A stretch of 16,309 nt of DNA from positions 1-16,309 of the forward strand of contig CAMATO010000016.1 of assembly GCA_945861165.1 (NCBI GenBank), read 5' to 3'. The notes below the pieces were generated by a model, which saw nothing but the letters and a program-made list of their open reading frames with translations, was not told where the DNA came from and searched no databases. Positions 14,480 to 16,309 of the stretch are shown here, piece after piece (positions within the stretch are counted from its first letter, which is position 1; the number at the start of each line of letters is the position of its first letter). The DNA comes from Bifidobacterium breve (lineage in GTDB: Bacteria; Actinomycetota; Actinomycetes; S36-B12; UBA5976). The position numbers were made by a program, and so were the translations under genes.

Positions 14480-14515
14480 ATTGCCCCTGGTTTAAGAAAT
14501 TAAACCAGGGGCAAT
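14480..14515. terminator. Strong hairpin terminator between DUF5679 and the ThiF-like gene
   Basis: A perfect 16-bp inverted repeat (14480-14495 with 14500-14515, core GCCCCTGG/CCAGGGGC) closes on a GAAA tetraloop. It lies 17 bp after the DUF5679 stop and 8 bp past the convergent ThiF-like stop, so it can serve both. No T-tract follows on either strand, as is common for actinobacterial hairpin terminators. Confidence 0.8.
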
Positions 14516-14523
14516 CTGCATTA

Positions 14524-15480
14524 TTAAGCAGCTTCCCATCGACATCCACATTGTGGATTTTGTTGAAGTTTGCGAAAAACGATAGTTGGACCAGTAGCTT
14601 CAAGATCACAAATTACGTTTAACAAACTAGGTCCTACATTTTGTGAATCTTCAGTTAAAAACGAAATGCAATTGGCGCTAAGCAAAGAGGTTGCCAAAGT
14701 AGTTAATGTTGGATTCTTATCAATTTGCCTTGCTTTCTTTTTTCGTCTTTCCAATGGAAAGATAAATAAATTCTTTTTGAGAGAATTTATTTGCAGACAG
14801 TTGTTGCAAGTTTCAATTCCAGGAATAACAAAAGGGCCTATGTTTATTTGCTCTCCGGTTTTACCAATAAAAACATGAGGAACTCTATTGATCATTAATT
14901 CGTTTATCTCAAATGATTCTGCATCTTCACAGATGACTACTAAATTAGGTCGAGGGTCATTATTTGGTTTTTCAGATCTTGCGCCTAGAACTAAAAGTGA
15001 GTTTCTTAGACTTTGCCCCAGAGATGTTCCAATTTCTTTTGCTCGTGGTCCCAAAATATTTATGTCTCCCAAAGTGACTTCCGCACTTTTTTTAATTAGC
15101 GAGTAGTAAACTATTCGCCCTACCCCAGCAGCTGCTAAGAGGTGCCCAACTTGAAATGCGAAGTTGTTAACTCCAAGAATCTGTACATAGCTCTTATGTA
15201 ATTTCTCAGACTGCTCATACAAATAAGTTTGATTTATTAATATTCTATGTTCTATAAGAAAACGTAATGCAATATTTACATCCTCATGCATTCGCTCATC
15301 AATACTTAACTCAATTAAAATGTCGGAGATATTTATTACACCGGTGCAACTATTTATTATTAACTTCATTTCTGGTGGTAGATCAAAGATTGTGTTACTT
15401 GTCCCATCAGGATTTCTAACTTGTAAAGTTGACTTATCGCGCCACAAAACATCTATTTCTGGATTTAGAATTAGTCTCAA
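14524..15480 (-). CDS. ThiF/E1-like protein with degenerate nucleotide site
   Basis: 318-aa protein resembling actinobacterial ThiF-family proteins found beside uvrD2, such as the Rv3196 type as I recall. Residues 1-90 form a winged-helix-like front part (FDLPPEMKLIINSCTG). Residues 98-140 are the Rossmann-like E1 core: ILGVNNFAFQVGHLLAAAGVGRIVY keeps the AAGVGR turn but has lost the GxGxxG glycines, and the usual Asp after the second strand is not obvious. The zinc-ligand cysteines remain: C225-x2-C228 and C311-x-C313 (the last in NPQCGCRW). No azole-peptide cyclodehydratase or precursor gene is nearby, so a role in peptide modification is unsupported. The start is TTG at 15480 with AAGGAG 4 bases upstream. 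It lies 77 bp after uvrD2 on the same strand. Confidence 0.65.
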   Translation of the reverse strand: MRLILNPEIDVLWRDKSTLQVRNPDGTSNTIFDLPPEMKLIINSCTGVINISDILIELSIDERMHEDVNIALRFLIEHRILINQTYLYEQSEKLHKSYVQILGVNNFAFQVGHLLAAAGVGRIVYYSLIKKSAEVTLGDINILGPRAKEIGTSLGQSLRNSLLVLGARSEKPNNDPRPNLVVICEDAESFEINELMINRVPHVFIGKTGEQINIGPFVIPGIETCNNCLQINSLKKNLFIFPLERRKKKARQIDKNPTLTTLATSLLSANCISFLTEDSQNVGPSLLNVICDLEATGPTIVFRKLQQNPQCGCRWEAA

Positions 15481-15527
15481 AATTCTCCTTAAAATAGTCT
15501 TTAAGGATTAGAACACATTTTCGGTAG

Positions 15528-15548
15528 TGTGGATAAAAGTTATCCACA
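15528..15548. promoter_or_regulatory. Perfect DnaA-box dyad between uvrD2 and the ThiF-like gene
   Basis: TGTGGATAA (15528-15536) and TTATCCACA (15540-15548) are two exact consensus DnaA boxes facing each other across AAG. They lie between the uvrD2 stop (15558) and the ThiF-like start (15480). The same sequence could form a 9-bp hairpin and end the uvrD2 transcript, though no T-tract follows on the minus strand. The exact match to the box on both arms makes a DnaA-binding site the more specific reading. Confidence 0.5.
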
Positions 15549-15557
15549 ACCTGATGT

Positions 15558-16309
15558 TTAAGGTTTTAAATCAATCAATTTAGGTTCAGCTGGCTTTACC
15601 CCGGCAAGTACTGTTGCGAGTTCTTCAAAATACTTTGCACACTTATCAACCCCAACCCCAGGAATAAGAATGCAAGCTTCCTCACTTTTTGCGGCATATA
15701 GTGCATCTACGAACGCTTCTAGCGCAGCATTACTTAAGACCAGGAATTCAGGAATGTCATCCACCACGGCCTGATTTGATCTCCACTCCAAGCCGGCAGT
15801 CAAATATTCTTGAGGAGTGGGGCTAGGACAAATTTTGCATCTTTGTAAAATAATTTCGGTTGCACTGACCAGTGCTTTATCGCAAATCGTGCAGCGCATG
15901 AGTTCTTTTTTATAGTTATGTCTTTGTTTAGAAGGCGCAAATTCGGTTTCATCATTAGCTTTTGTTAAAGTCTCTGTATCAATTTTAGTCAAGAATCTTG
16001 ACTTTATTCTGTCTTTTCCCCCAGTATCTCTGCTTCTTGCCCAGGTTATAAATAATTTTTCTTTTGCTCTAGTAATTGCAACGTAGAAAAGTCTTAATTC
16101 TTCTGCTATTTCTTCATCTGAGTCTGCTTGTACGTAAGGCAACAGTCCATCACTTGCTCCCATTATGAAAACGTTTTCCCATTCCAAGCCTTTAGTGGCA
16201 TGAATGGTTGCCAAAGTGATCCTTGGTTCTAACCTATTTTTTATGCTGTATCTCTCACCTGTCTGAAGCCAAAAATCAACTCCTCGCTCTTCCAGAGCTG
16301 CTGCCACTA
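15558..16309 (-). CDS. uvrD2: UvrD2-like ATP-dependent DNA helicase, C-terminal part
   Basis: The gene runs off the right edge, so only the last 250 or so residues are seen and its 5' end is missing; the GTG at 16307 is internal. Superfamily 1 helicase motifs V (TIHATKGLEW, fragment residues 34-43) and VI (RLFYVAITRAKEKL, 72-85) are intact. A four-cysteine motif follows (C139-x2-C142, then C157-x2-C160), and then an HRDC-like helical domain (about 165-245). The Cys4 motif plus HRDC domain is the architecture of actinobacterial UvrD2, a 3'-5' helicase of DNA repair and replication that is essential in M. tuberculosis. The ThiF-like gene lies downstream on the same strand. Confidence 0.9.
   Translation of the reverse strand, partial: VAAALEERGVDFWLQTGERYSIKNRLEPRITLATIHATKGLEWENVFIMGASDGLLPYVQADSDEEIAEELRLFYVAITRAKEKLFITWARSRDTGGKDRIKSRFLTKIDTETLTKANDETEFAPSKQRHNYKKELMRCTICDKALVSATEIILQRCKICPSPTPQEYLTAGLEWRSNQAVVDDIPEFLVLSNAALEAFVDALYAAKSEEACILIPGVGVDKCAKYFEELATVLAGVKPAEPKLIDLKP

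Noticed and set aside
14524..15480. Azole-peptide (TOMM) biosynthesis gene
   Set aside because: No YcaO, dehydrogenase or precursor peptide nearby. Relatives beside uvrD2 are general actinobacterial genes.

Overview
The window looks like core chromosome of a low-GC, streamlined actinobacterium. WhiB1, a PdtaS-type kinase, the DUF2342 protein and a UvrD2-like helicase with a four-cysteine insert are actinobacterial hallmarks. The AT-rich codon use, very short spacers and overlapping genes fit freshwater Nanopelagicales (acI) types; that placement is inference from composition and gene content, not from a marker gene. I see no phage, insertion sequence, CRISPR array or biosynthetic cluster.
Left part (1-6234): whiB1 runs rightward behind a CRP-like palindrome. 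It faces a leftward run of an SRAP-domain DNA-lesion shield, an alpha/beta hydrolase and pdtaS. From a 36-bp divergent spacer, aroA, rsgA and hisN run rightward as a tight operon (EPSP synthase, ribosome-assembly GTPase, histidinol-phosphatase).
Middle (6231-10800): a cytochrome P450 lies tail-to-tail with hisN. Behind it are a tRNA terminator, the initiator tRNA-Met and a large UPF0182 membrane protein, all leftward.
Right part (10812-16309): a 61-aa membrane protein and a PDZ/Lon-type membrane protease run leftward. A DUF2342 protein runs rightward, and its 3' end overlaps a YgjP-like metallopeptidase on the other strand. A 456-bp gene-free stretch then holds DnaA-box-like repeats and a GC-richer, possibly structured block. 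It is followed by a 52-aa zinc-ribbon protein (DUF5679), a ThiF-like protein and the 3' part of uvrD2.
From memory, the left and right gene sets match two separate blocks of Mycobacterium tuberculosis (about Rv3219-Rv3228 and Rv3193-Rv3198), here brought close together with the P450 and tRNA at the junction.
Most of the window is ordinary conserved sequence. The best leads are intergenic: consensus DnaA boxes (a cluster plus a perfect dyad), the possible structured leader before DUF5679, and repeated TANNNT-N6/7-ATG leaderless promoters. Among proteins, the DUF2342 member has almost no histidine left, and WhiB1 lacks a basic tail.
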